Of a DNA stretch of 46,870 nucleotides, positions 8,398 to 16,906 are shown piece after piece; the stretch's first letter is position 1, and every line of letters starts with the position of its first letter. Location of the stretch: assembly GCF_020859565.1 (NCBI RefSeq), contig NZ_JAJHUO010000002.1, forward strand, positions 235,389 to 282,258. Direction: 5' to 3'. Source of the DNA: Saccharothrix luteola. GTDB lineage: Bacteria; Actinomycetota; Actinomycetes; Mycobacteriales; Pseudonocardiaceae. The notes below the pieces were generated by a model, which saw only the letters and a program-made list of their open reading frames with translations, was not told where the DNA came from and did no database searches. The position numbers and the translations under genes were made by a program.

Positions 8398-8993
8398 AGG
8401 CGGTCGGCATCACGCAGCGGGCCGTGTCGGACGAGCACGACGAGGAGCGGGACGCGCTGGACGTGCGGTGGGTGGAGTTCCTCGCCGTGTGCGGCGTGGT
8501 CGCGGTGCCGCTGCCGAACTCCGCCCCGCACGCCGTGCGCGCGGCGCGGGAGCTGGGCCTCGCCGGGCTCGTGCTGTCCGGCGGTGGCGACCTCGTCGCG
8601 TACGGGGGGACGACGCCGCGGCGGGACGAGACCGAGCGGCGGTTGCTGCGGTGGGCGTTGACCGGCGACGTGCCGGTGCTCGGCGTGTGCCGCGGGATGC
8701 AGGCGATCCTCAACCACTTCGGCACGTCGCTGCGACCCGTGGCCGGGCACGTCGCCGTGCGCCACGAGGTGGAGTTCCGCTCCGGCGGGCGCCGCGAGGT
8801 CAACAGCTACCACCGCTTAGGGGCGGACGTGGTGGCCGACCCGCTGGTGGTGGAAGCGGTGTGCGGCCCGGTAGTGGAGTCGGTGCGGCACCGGGACGCG
8901 CGAGTGGTCGGCGTGATGTGGCACCCCGAGCGGGAGCCGGAGTTCGCGCCGCAGGACGTGGCGCTGGTGCGCGGGCTGCTGGAGGTGTCGTGA
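8394..8993 (+). CDS. Class I glutamine amidotransferase / C26-like hydrolase (Cj1417 type)
   Basis: The 199-residue protein keeps the class I amidotransferase triad: Cys99 in the nucleophile elbow GVCRGMQ, and His177 and Glu179 in MWHPERE. The oxyanion strand LSGGGDL is at 61-67. It is short and has no synthetase partner domain, like gamma-glutamyl hydrolases of the PuuD group. In the Cj1415-1418 pathway the equivalent enzyme cleaves CDP-L-glutamine to glutamate and cytidine diphosphoramidate, leaving nitrogen on phosphorus. Its place between the predicted glutamine kinase and cytidylyltransferase supports that role. The GTG start at 8394 overlaps the upstream stop by four bases, and its own stop overlaps the next GTG, so expression is probably translationally coupled. 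Confidence 0.75.
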   Translation: MKAVGITQRAVSDEHDEERDALDVRWVEFLAVCGVVAVPLPNSAPHAVRAARELGLAGLVLSGGGDLVAYGGTTPRRDETERRLLRWALTGDVPVLGVCRGMQAILNHFGTSLRPVAGHVAVRHEVEFRSGGRREVNSYHRLGADVVADPLVVEAVCGPVVESVRHRDARVVGVMWHPEREPEFAPQDVALVRGLLEVS

Positions 8994-9700
8994 AGGCGCT
9001 CGTGTTGGCCGCCGGCCGCGGGTCCCGGCTCGGCGACGCCACCGACGATCGGCCGAAGTGCCTCATCGAGGTCGAGGGGTCCTCGTTGCTGCACCGGCAG
9101 GTCCGTGCACTGAGGGCGTGCGCGGACGAGATCGGCGTGGTCACCGGGTGGCGGGCCGAGGCCTTCGACGGCCTCGACCTGACCCGGTTCCACAACCCGC
9201 GCTGGGCCTCGACGACCATGGTCGAGTCGCTCGCCGCCGCCACGCGGTGGCTGACCCGCGAGCCGGTGATCGTGAGCTACGGCGACATCGTGTACTCGGC
9301 CGAGTCGGTGCGCCGGCTCGCGACCGCGGGCGGCGACGTGGCCGTGGTGTACGACCCGGACTGGGAAGCGCTGTGGCGCGGCAGGTTCGCCGACCCGCTC
9401 GCGGACGCCGAGACGTTCCGGCTCGACGGGGACCGGGTCGTCGAGATCGGCGGGCGCCCGACGACCACCGCCGAGGTGCAGGGCCAGTACACCGGGCTGT
9501 TCCGCCTCACGCCGCACGCGTGGTCGGTCGCGTCGGCGACGCACGTGCCGGGACTGGACATGACCGGCCTGCTGAGCCGGCTCGTGCGCGAGCTGACCGT
9601 CACCGCCGTGCCGGTGGCGGGGCCCTGGTTCGAGTTCGACCACCCATCGGACGTCGTCGCCGGGCGCGGCGTCCTCAAGGCGCTGGACGAGGGGACGTGA
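8990..9700 (+). CDS. Nucleotidyltransferase (Cj1416-type phosphoglutamine cytidylyltransferase)
   Basis: The 236-residue protein belongs to the GT-A-like sugar/choline-phosphate nucleotidyltransferase superfamily. It has the N-terminal signature LAAGRGSRLG at about 6-15, DRPKCLIEV with the conserved Lys, and the metal-binding strand SYGDIVYS. Size and motifs resemble LicC-type cytidylyltransferases. In the homologous Campylobacter pathway Cj1416 joins CTP and L-glutamine phosphate to give CDP-L-glutamine and pyrophosphate. The base preference cannot be read from the sequence. The GTG at 8990 overlaps the amidotransferase stop, and the gene ends in a TGATG overlap with the kinase. Gene order kinase, hydrolase, cytidylyltransferase, kinase is identical to cj1418-cj1415. 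Confidence 0.75.
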   Translation: MKALVLAAGRGSRLGDATDDRPKCLIEVEGSSLLHRQVRALRACADEIGVVTGWRAEAFDGLDLTRFHNPRWASTTMVESLAAATRWLTREPVIVSYGDIVYSAESVRRLATAGGDVAVVYDPDWEALWRGRFADPLADAETFRLDGDRVVEIGGRPTTTAEVQGQYTGLFRLTPHAWSVASATHVPGLDMTGLLSRLVRELTVTAVPVAGPWFEFDHPSDVVAGRGVLKALDEGT

Positions 9701-10191
9701 TGGCGGGCGTCGTGTGGATCACCGGGCTGTCCGGGGTCGGCAAGACCACCACGGCCGAGCTGGTGCGGCAGCGGCTGGCGCGCGCCGGGCAGCCGCCCGT
9801 GCTGCTCGACGGCGACCGCGTCCGGCGCGTGCTGGCCGACGGGCCGGGTTTCGAGGTGGCCGAACGCCGCCGGCTCGCGATGGTCTACGCGCGGCTGGCC
9901 GCCGAGATCGCCTCGCAGGGCCACCTCGTGGTGTGCGCGACGGTGTCGCTGTTCCACTCCGTGCACGAGTGGAACCGCGAGCACCTGCCCGGCTACCTGG
10001 AGGTGTGGCTGAACGCGTCGCCAGAGGCGCTGCGCAGCCGTTCGGAGGTCTACCGCCGGACCGACGTCGTCGGCGTGGACATCGCCGCCGAGTTCCCGCG
10101 GTCGCCGCACCTGGCCGTCGACACCACGACCACCCGGCCGGACGACGTGGCGGACCGCATCCTCGCACTCGTGGGAAGGACAGGCAGATGA
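9700..10191 (+). CDS. APS-kinase-like protein (Cj1415-type cytidine diphosphoramidate kinase)
   Basis: The 163-residue protein is a minimal APS-kinase/CysC fold. Its P-loop GLSGVGKTT is at about 9-17 and LLDGDRVRRVL matches the DGDNVR motif. It shares the lid region with Arg residues and the usual length. There is no sulfate adenylyltransferase in the window, which argues against simple PAPS synthesis. C. jejuni Cj1415 has the same annotation but phosphorylates the 3'-hydroxyl of cytidine diphosphoramidate. The resulting 3'-phosphocytidine-5'-diphosphoramidate would be the donor for the sulfotransferase-fold protein at 4466-5308. I place the start at ATG 9700, sharing one base with the preceding TGA; GTG 9697 directly before it is an equal alternative. 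Confidence 0.75.
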   Translation: MAGVVWITGLSGVGKTTTAELVRQRLARAGQPPVLLDGDRVRRVLADGPGFEVAERRRLAMVYARLAAEIASQGHLVVCATVSLFHSVHEWNREHLPGYLEVWLNASPEALRSRSEVYRRTDVVGVDIAAEFPRSPHLAVDTTTTRPDDVADRILALVGRTGR

Positions 10192-11096
10192 TCGTGCTGG
10201 GCACCCGGGACTTCGGGACCAGAGTGGACGAGCGGACGTCCATGGCGCTGCTGGACCGGTTCGTCGAACGCGGCGGGCGCTGGGTCGACACGGCGAACGT
10301 GTACTGGTTCCCCGCCGACCCGAACGGCGTCGGCGGGCAGAGCGAGACCGTCATCGGGCGCTGGCTCGCGGCCCGCCCCGGCGCGCCCGTGCTGCTGTCC
10401 ACCAAGATGCGCCAGTACCCGACCGTGCCGGGGCGTTGGCCGGAGAGCGCGGAAGGCCTGTCCGCCACGGCGATCCGCAACGCCGCCAAGCTCAGCCTGG
10501 AACGGCTCGGCGTCGACCACGTGGACCTGTGCTGGGCGCACGCGGAGGACCGCGGCGTGCCGCTCGCCGAGACCGTGGCGGCGTTCGGGGAGCTGGTCGA
10601 ACAGGGGCTCGTGCGCCGCCTCGGCGCGTCCAACCACGCGTTGTGGGCCGTGGAACGGGCGCGGGGCATCGCGGCCGAGCAGGGCGTCACGGGCTACACG
10701 GCGCTGCAACTGCGGCATTCCTACGTGCAGCCGCGCCCGGACGCCAAGCTGCCGCAGCCCGGCCACCGCCTGGTGACGCCGGACGTGCTGGACTACGTGC
10801 GCACCGACGACCTGGCGCTGTGGGTCTACACGCCGCTCATCGAGGGCGGCTACACGCGCCCGGACCGCCCGCTGCCCGAGGCCTACGACCACCCCGGCAC
10901 GACGCGGCGGCTCGCGGCGCTGGCCCGCGTCGCCGACGAGCTCGGCGCGACCCGCAACCAGGTCGTCCTCGCCTGGCTGCGCGCGCACGGCATGACGCCG
11001 ATCTGCGGTGTCAGCCGCGTCGAGCAGCTGGACGAGGTGATGGAGCCGGTCGAGCTGTCGGAGCAGCACCAGGTGCTCCTGGACACGCCGGCGTGA
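10188..11096 (+). CDS. Aldo-keto reductase
   Basis: The 302-residue protein is an AKR-superfamily NADPH-dependent oxidoreductase with the tetrad Asp34, Tyr39 (VDTANVYW), Lys73 (STKM) and His118 (CWAHAED). The C-terminal SRVEQLDE region matches cofactor-binding loops of AKRs that resemble tylosin- or oleandomycin-type reductases. It is the last gene of the operon and starts at an ATG that overlaps the kinase stop. It probably reduces an aldehyde or ketone in the scaffold built with the ketosynthase; no substrate can be named. After its stop a short CCGCG-GCTT-CGCGG hairpin may mark the operon end. Confidence 0.85.
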   Translation: MIVLGTRDFGTRVDERTSMALLDRFVERGGRWVDTANVYWFPADPNGVGGQSETVIGRWLAARPGAPVLLSTKMRQYPTVPGRWPESAEGLSATAIRNAAKLSLERLGVDHVDLCWAHAEDRGVPLAETVAAFGELVEQGLVRRLGASNHALWAVERARGIAAEQGVTGYTALQLRHSYVQPRPDAKLPQPGHRLVTPDVLDYVRTDDLALWVYTPLIEGGYTRPDRPLPEAYDHPGTTRRLAALARVADELGATRNQVVLAWLRAHGMTPICGVSRVEQLDEVMEPVELSEQHQVLLDTPA

Positions 11097-11139
11097 CCGC
11101 GGCTTCGCGGCGGACACGTCCCGGCCGCGTTCGTGCCGA

Positions 11140-11180
11140 TATGATCAGCGCCCGGCTCGACCCCCGAACCGAACGTTCGG
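11140..11180 (+). promoter_or_regulatory. -10-like element and 12-bp palindrome upstream of the NACHT gene
   Basis: TATGAT at 11140-11145 is a good -10 hexamer in an otherwise GC-rich gap. Just downstream lies the perfect palindrome CCGAACGTTCGG (11169-11180), a possible operator overlapping the early transcript. No convincing -35 at 16-18 bp was found. The gap 11097-11219 has no other gene. Confidence 0.4.
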
Positions 11181-11219
11181 GCCCGCGCCGAACGACGCCG
11201 GCGGCGGAGGTGGGGTCGA

Positions 11220-13460
11220 TTGGGGAGACGCGCCTGGGTGCCCGCGCTCGTCGTCACCGCGGTGGCCGCGGCCTACTTCGCCCCGCTGGGCGACTGGGTG
11301 GCCGAGAACCCGTTGCCCGGCCAGGCGTGGATGAAGCAGCGCACCGGCCTGGCGCTGAGCGTCTTCGCCCTGGTGACGTTGCTGGCCGGCGCCCTCGCGT
11401 GGCAACGCCGGGAACGCGCCCCGGACGCGGTGGCGGACCAGGCGTTCGACCCGCGCGCCGACGGGTACCTCGACGACCTGCGCCGGCGGATGAAGGTGGT
11501 CTGGATCGACGAGTTCCTGGCGCGGTCGCTGGAGCGGATCGTGCCCGCGAAGCTCGGTTTCGCCGAACGCCGTGACGCGATCACCGGCCCGTTGCGCGTG
11601 GTCGGGACCCCGACCCTCACCGGCATCGTGGACATCTTCGCCGACGAGAGGACCGCGCGCAGGCTCGTCGTGCTGGGCGCGCCGGGCGCCGGCAAGACCA
11701 CGCAGCTGCTGCGGCTCGCCGAACACCTGCTGGCCGACCCCGACGGCCCGGTGCCGATCGTGGTGTCGCTGTCCGGCAGCAGCTGGAAGGTGGACCCGTA
11801 CAAGCTGGTCGGCCTGCAGTGGGCCCTCCTGCGGCCCCGGTCCGCGGAGGACGGCGAGGAGAGCGCGGAAGACGTCGCGATGCGGCAGGAACGCCTGACC
11901 GAAGCCAGGCAGGCGCAGGTCGAGCTCGCCGTCGACACGGCCGTGGAGTGGCTGGCCTGGGAGATCGGCCGGCTGTACCAGGTGCCGCCGAAGCGGGTGC
12001 GGCGCTGGCTGGGCGCGGACCGCAGCCCGGTCGTGCTGCTGCTGGACGGGCTCGACGAGATCCGCGACCTGGGAGACCGCAGGCGGTGCGTGGAGGTCCT
12101 GTCGTTGCTGCGCTCCCGGCTCAACGCGGGCATGGTCGTGTGCAGCAGGGTCAACGAGTACTTCGAGTCGGGCAGGCGGCTCGAGTTCGGCGTGGCGGTG
12201 CAGATCGAGCCGCTCCGGCCGCGCGACGTCGACGACTACCTGAGCGAGGCCGGGCCCGAGCTGGCGTCGTTGCGCGCGGCGTGCGACCGCAACCCGCTGC
12301 TGGCGCGGCTGCTCGACACCCCGCTGACGCTGACCGTGGCCGTGCTGACCTACCGGAGCAGGAACGTCGACGAGGCGCTGGTCCGCGAGCTGATCGACAA
12401 CGACCTCGACCGCCTCTGGTCGGCCTACCTGACCGAAGCGCTGCCCCGCCAACGAGGTCTGACCAGCGCCGTCCCGTACAGCCACGGGCAGTCGCTGCGG
12501 CACATGCGCGGGCTGGCGGTGCTGATGGAGTCGGCCGGCCGCGACACCTTCACGACCGACGGGCTGAACCTGTCCTGGCTGCCCCCGGCCGAGCGGCGGG
12601 CGGGAGCACGGCTCATCTGGGCCTACGGAGCGCTGGCGGTGGGGTGCGCCGCGGCCGTGACCGGCTACGCCGCGATCACCGGAGGTCCGGTCGCCGGTGC
12701 GGTGAGCGCCGGCGTGCTGGCGGCGACCGCGCTGGTGTACTGGCGATCCGCGCTCAGAACACCGGAGACCGGCGTGTCCCCGCTCGACCGATCCGAGTTC
12801 CTGTCCGCGCACTGGCGGCTGGACTGGCGAGGGGCGCGGGGTTCGTCCGTGCGGGTGCTCCTGACGGGTCTGGTGATCGGGGTGGCCATCGGGACCGTGG
12901 GCGGCAACCTCGACTGGTTCGACGGTTTCCACGGTCTGCTACTGGGCCTGGTCCCCGGCGTCACCGCCGGGCTCACCGCGGGCGTGCTGACGCTGCCGGA
13001 CCAGGCAGTCGCCCGCACCACGCCGCACGGTCGCCGGGTTTCGGCTGCCCGACGCACGCTGGTCGTTCGGCTGAGCGCGGGCGCGGCGGCACTGCTGGTG
13101 CTGGGATCGGCGCACTTCCTCAGCGGCTCGGTCGCGGAACCACTGCGTCCCGCGCTGCTGCACGCGACCATCGCCGCCATCACGGGCATCTGGTTGGCCG
13201 GGTTCGCCGTGTCCCTGCACGGCTGGTGGAGTCACCGCACGGCATTGCGCCTGGTGGTGCGGGCGGGGATGCTGCCGCGCGACGTCGCGGCGTTCCTCGC
13301 GCACACCGAGGAACGGGTCGTCACCCGGCGCAGGCTCGACGGTCACGCCTTCCTGCACCGCACGTTGCAAAGCCACTTGGCCGCCACGGCCGCCGACCCC
13401 GACCAGGCGCGTGCGCTGCCCGGCACGCCGGACGCGCCGCCGGCCGCTCACCCGGGTTGA
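11220..13460 (+). CDS. Membrane-anchored NACHT-family NTPase
   Basis: The 746-residue protein begins with two hydrophobic segments (about 6-23 and 43-60). A NACHT/STAND NTPase follows, with Walker A GAPGAGKT at 153-160 and Walker B VVLLLDGLDE at 271-280. The VCSRVNEY segment (sensor-like) and a winged-helix-like region come after. The C-terminal third, roughly 460-680, has about six further hydrophobic segments. No LRR, WD40 or TPR sensor is visible, so the C-terminal membrane domain may itself sense. The start is TTG 11220, preceded at nine bases by GGAGG; GTG 11238 is the next in-frame choice. Bacterial NACHT proteins include phage-defence ATPases (bNACHT) and regulators, and a TIR-WD40 protein follows 400 bp later. 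A defence or stress-signalling role is inference. Confidence 0.8.
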   Translation: MGRRAWVPALVVTAVAAAYFAPLGDWVAENPLPGQAWMKQRTGLALSVFALVTLLAGALAWQRRERAPDAVADQAFDPRADGYLDDLRRRMKVVWIDEFLARSLERIVPAKLGFAERRDAITGPLRVVGTPTLTGIVDIFADERTARRLVVLGAPGAGKTTQLLRLAEHLLADPDGPVPIVVSLSGSSWKVDPYKLVGLQWALLRPRSAEDGEESAEDVAMRQERLTEARQAQVELAVDTAVEWLAWEIGRLYQVPPKRVRRWLGADRSPVVLLLDGLDEIRDLGDRRRCVEVLSLLRSRLNAGMVVCSRVNEYFESGRRLEFGVAVQIEPLRPRDVDDYLSEAGPELASLRAACDRNPLLARLLDTPLTLTVAVLTYRSRNVDEALVRELIDNDLDRLWSAYLTEALPRQRGLTSAVPYSHGQSLRHMRGLAVLMESAGRDTFTTDGLNLSWLPPAERRAGARLIWAYGALAVGCAAAVTGYAAITGGPVAGAVSAGVLAATALVYWRSALRTPETGVSPLDRSEFLSAHWRLDWRGARGSSVRVLLTGLVIGVAIGTVGGNLDWFDGFHGLLLGLVPGVTAGLTAGVLTLPDQAVARTTPHGRRVSAARRTLVVRLSAGAAALLVLGSAHFLSGSVAEPLRPALLHATIAAITGIWLAGFAVSLHGWWSHRTALRLVVRAGMLPRDVAAFLAHTEERVVTRRRLDGHAFLHRTLQSHLAATAADPDQARALPGTPDAPPAAHPG

Positions 13461-13500
13461 GCGAGCTCGTCCCGAGCGGCTGCTCCGCCACCGGGTCCGG

Positions 13501-13671
13501 TTCACCGGCGGCATTGCCGCCGTGGACGTTTCGGACGACCTGTCGGTGCCGCGCACAGCCGGTGTCGAGGCTGAGGCCGAACTGCCCTTCGCCCCGGGTG
13601 CCGGACACGACGTGCACGAGGACGACCCGGTCCCGGTGAACCCCGTGCTCCTCGAGTTCCTCGGCGGCTGA
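13501..13671 (+). pseudogene. C-terminal remnant of an alpha/beta hydrolase
   Basis: In one frame the translation reads IAAVDVSDDLS, then PFAPGAGHDVHEDDPVPVN, then LLEFLGG before TGA. The GAGHxxHEDDPxxxNxxLLEFL pattern is the usual C-terminus of alpha/beta hydrolases, where the His belongs to the catalytic triad. The strand that should lead into the Asp loop (normally TLVVxGxxD) is missing between PRTAG and PFAPG. No catalytic-Ser half is present upstream, where the NACHT gene ends at 13460. I read this as a deletion remnant. It has no ribosome site. Confidence 0.4.
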
Positions 13672-13858
13672 TCTCGGCGGCGGCGTCCGGTGGCACGCGC
13701 CGTGAACAACCTGTTCGGCTCAACGAATCGGCCCGGCCACCGGCATCGGCGCTGATAGCGTCGCCGCCAAGCTCATCGCTCGGGAGTGCGCCGGTGTCCC
13801 TGATCGTGGACTGAACGGGCAGGCCGCCGAATGTGGAACCGGTAGTGGAGGGCCCCTC

Positions 13859-16800
13859 ATGGCGAGTGACCGCCCCGGTTATGACGCGTTCCTGTCCTAC
13901 AGCCACGCGGCGGACATGCGGCTTGCCGCCGACGTGCAACGCGGGCTGCACCGGTTCGCCAAGCGCTGGTACCGGCCCAGGGCCCTGCGGGTGTTCCGGG
14001 ACCAGACCAGCCTGGGCGCCAACCCCGACCTGTGGCGGACCATCGAGATCGCGCTGGACTCGTCCCGCTACTTCATCCTGATGGCCTCACCGCGGGCCGC
14101 CGGATCGGTCTGGGTGGGGCGGGAGGTCGAGTACTGGCGGGCCAACCGGGAGCGCGAGACGTTCCTCATCGTCCTGAGCGAGGGCGTGATCCAGTGGGAC
14201 GAGGCGGCCGGGGACTTCGACTGGGACCGCACCACCGCGCTGCCCCGCGCCCTGGCCGGCTGGTTCGCGGCCGAACCGCTCTGGGTCGACCTCACCTGGG
14301 CCCGCGACCGGCCACGCCTGTCGACCCGCAACAGCAGCTTCCGCTCCGAGCTCGCCACGCTGGCCGCTCCCGTCCACGGCAAGTCCAAGGACCGCTTGGA
14401 CAGCGAGGACGACCGGCAGCACCGGATCGCCACCTGGCTGCGGTGGGCGGCGGTGGGGCTGGTGGCGCTGCTCGGGCTGGTCGCGCTCGTGCAGGGGCAA
14501 GCGGCGATCACCCAACGGGACCAGGCGCTGTCCCGGGCGCTCGCGGCGCGCAGCGAGGCGATCGGCGACACCGATCCGGACCTGTCCCGGCTGCTCAGCC
14601 TGGCCGCCGACGGGATCAGCCCGACCGCCGAGGCGGCCACCGGCATGCTGATCGCCGCCGGCCGGTCAGGGATCGCCCGGCTGGACGCGGGCGGCCGAGC
14701 GGTCGGTGCGGTGGCGTTCAGCCCGGACGGCACTTCCTTCGCCACGGCGGCGGACACGCTGGTCCGGCTGTGGGACACCCGGACCCGCGCCCCGATCGGC
14801 GACCTGCCCGCGTTCTCCGGCGCGGTCCGGTCGGTCGAGTTCAGCCCGGACGGCCGGACCCTGGCCGTCTCCGCGCACGAGAGCGGCGGCACGGTGTGGG
14901 ACGTGGCCACCCGTCAGGTGATCGCCACCGGGCTGGACGGCCGCCCCGCCACCAGCGCCGTCAACGACCACCCCGCTCCCGCCGTGACGTACGCCCCGGA
15001 CGGGCGGTTCCTGGTGGTGAGCAACGGGAAGCGGCAGGTGCGGCTGCTGGACCCGGTGACGCGGGCCCGGATCGGCAGCGACATGACGATCGCCGACTAC
15101 GGCACCGCCGCCGAGGTGAGCCCTTCGGTGGTGCTCAGCCCGGACAGCCGCACGCTGGTCACGTCGGCGGCGGACGGCACCCTGCGCTTCTGGGACACCG
15201 CCACCCAGCAGCAGATCGGTGCACCGGTGAAGGCGTACCGCCCCGACGGGGCCTCCCGGGTCGTGGCCGCCCTGGCCATGTCCCCGACCGGGAAGACGGT
15301 GGTCAGCGCGGGTGCGGACGGTGCGATCCGGTTCTGGGACGTGGGCACGCGGCAGGAGAGCGGACCGGCGATGCCGGCGCGCACCCGGGTCGACCGGTTC
15401 GACAACGCACCGCCGGTCGCCTTCTCCCGGGACGGCGGGACCCTGGCCACCGGTGGGCAGGACGGCACCGTCCGGCTGTGGGACGTGAGCACCCGGCAAC
15501 CCGTCGGCGACCCGCTGGCCGGGCACAGCCGGCAGGTCGCCTCGCTGGCGTTCGGACCGGACGGCCACGCGCTGGCGAGCGGGGCGATGGACGGCACGGT
15601 CCGGCTGTGGGACGTCAGCGGCCAACTGCGGGCGAACCAGCCGCTGACCGGGCACGTCGGCCCGGTGTACGCCGCCGCGTTCAGCCCGGACGGCCGAACC
15701 CTGGCCACGGGCGGCGACTACGGGTGGAACCCCGAGCAGGCCAGGAACCAGTTCTCCTGCGGGCAGGACGGCTGGCGCGTGTGCCTGGCCGGGGCGAACT
15801 GGCTGACCACCTTCGGCGGAGTGCGCGGCGTGACCGTCGGCGGTGTGCTGAGCGGCCCGTTCTACGGCGAGGTCTTCGGCGGCGTGACGCTCACGCCCGG
15901 CACGAACCCCGGGACCGACTGGGGGACCGAAGGGCCCAGCGTGCGGCTGTGGGACGGCGCGGGCGAGCCTGCGGGCAGCCTGACGACCGGGACGACCCGG
16001 ACCGTGCGGTCGATCGCGTTCAGCCCGGACGGCGCCACGGTGGCGTTGGCCGGCGTCGACGTCTGGCGCGACGGTGGCGAACCGATCGAGTCGGGCGGCA
16101 GCGTGACGCTGTGGGACGTGCGCACCGGCAAGCAGCTCGATCGCCTGGTCGAGGGCGCGGTGGCCTGGTCGGTGGCGTTCAGCCCGGACGGGCGGAGCCT
16201 CGCGGTGGCCGTGGGGGACACCGAGGAGGTCAAGCCGTCGGTGTTCCTGTGGGACATCGCGACGAAGACCCGGACGAGGACCCTGCTCGACGGGCCGCCC
16301 GCGGTGAAGGTCGTGTTCAGCCCGGACGGCCGGAGCGTCGCCGCGGGCCGTGACGACGGCAAGGTCCAGCTCTGGGACCTCACCGACCCGGCACGGGACG
16401 CCACGCTGACCGCGGCGGGCGCCGGCCCGGTCGGTGGCGTGGCGTTCGACGCGACCGGCGGCCTGCTGGCCACCGGATCCGACGACGGCGTCATCCGGCT
16501 GTGGGACACCACGACCCGCCGGCCGGTCGGCGAGGCCATGACCGGTCACACCGGGCCGGTGTACTCGGTGGCGTTCAGCCCGGACGGGCGGCTGCTGGCC
16601 ACCGGCAGCGGGGACAACTCGGTGCGGTTGTGGGACGTCGGCAGCCGGCGCCAGGTCAGTCAACCGCACCTCGGCCACACCCGTCCGGTGCGCGCGGTCG
16701 CCTTCAGCCCCGACGGCAGGACCCTGGCCAGCGCGGGCGAGGACCACTCGGTGCGGGAGTGGGACCTCGGCTACACCGGCGACCTCGCCAGGACCCTGTG

Positions 16801-16882
16801 CGACACCACCCGGCGCCCGCTCACCCGGGACGAGTGGCAGCGCTACGTGCCGGAGGTGCCCTACCAGGAGCTCTGCCGCTGA
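13859..16882 (+). CDS. TIR-transmembrane-WD40 repeat protein
   Basis: The 1007-residue protein starts with a TIR domain (about 7-130; AFLSYSHAAD and SVWVGREVEYW). Glu89 in the W-x-x-x-E position is the expected NADase glutamate. One transmembrane helix follows at about 196-215 (VGLVALLGLVALV) and a short helical linker to about 265. Then come 14 WD40-type repeats built on AFSPDGRTLATG..DGTVRLWDV, enough for two seven-bladed propellers. Repeat 8 is interrupted by about 70 extra residues. The ATG at 13859 has GGAGG seven bases upstream. The architecture fits a sensor (propellers) coupled to a TIR effector, used in bacterial immunity and signalling. Whether the TIR is catalytic or only scaffolding is not shown. 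The downstream genes converge on it. Confidence 0.88.
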   Translation: MASDRPGYDAFLSYSHAADMRLAADVQRGLHRFAKRWYRPRALRVFRDQTSLGANPDLWRTIEIALDSSRYFILMASPRAAGSVWVGREVEYWRANRERETFLIVLSEGVIQWDEAAGDFDWDRTTALPRALAGWFAAEPLWVDLTWARDRPRLSTRNSSFRSELATLAAPVHGKSKDRLDSEDDRQHRIATWLRWAAVGLVALLGLVALVQGQAAITQRDQALSRALAARSEAIGDTDPDLSRLLSLAADGISPTAEAATGMLIAAGRSGIARLDAGGRAVGAVAFSPDGTSFATAADTLVRLWDTRTRAPIGDLPAFSGAVRSVEFSPDGRTLAVSAHESGGTVWDVATRQVIATGLDGRPATSAVNDHPAPAVTYAPDGRFLVVSNGKRQVRLLDPVTRARIGSDMTIADYGTAAEVSPSVVLSPDSRTLVTSAADGTLRFWDTATQQQIGAPVKAYRPDGASRVVAALAMSPTGKTVVSAGADGAIRFWDVGTRQESGPAMPARTRVDRFDNAPPVAFSRDGGTLATGGQDGTVRLWDVSTRQPVGDPLAGHSRQVASLAFGPDGHALASGAMDGTVRLWDVSGQLRANQPLTGHVGPVYAAAFSPDGRTLATGGDYGWNPEQARNQFSCGQDGWRVCLAGANWLTTFGGVRGVTVGGVLSGPFYGEVFGGVTLTPGTNPGTDWGTEGPSVRLWDGAGEPAGSLTTGTTRTVRSIAFSPDGATVALAGVDVWRDGGEPIESGGSVTLWDVRTGKQLDRLVEGAVAWSVAFSPDGRSLAVAVGDTEEVKPSVFLWDIATKTRTRTLLDGPPAVKVVFSPDGRSVAAGRDDGKVQLWDLTDPARDATLTAAGAGPVGGVAFDATGGLLATGSDDGVIRLWDTTTRRPVGEAMTGHTGPVYSVAFSPDGRLLATGSGDNSVRLWDVGSRRQVSQPHLGHTRPVRAVAFSPDGRTLASAGEDHSVREWDLGYTGDLARTLCDTTRRPLTRDEWQRYVPEVPYQELCR

Positions 16883-16906
16883 ACTCCGCGCCACCGCCGT
16901 GGCCGC

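Noticed and set aside
9700..10191. Simple sulfate activation (APS kinase with the sulfotransferase)
   Set aside because: No ATP sulfurylase is present, and the other cassette genes have no role in sulfate activation. Not fully excluded.
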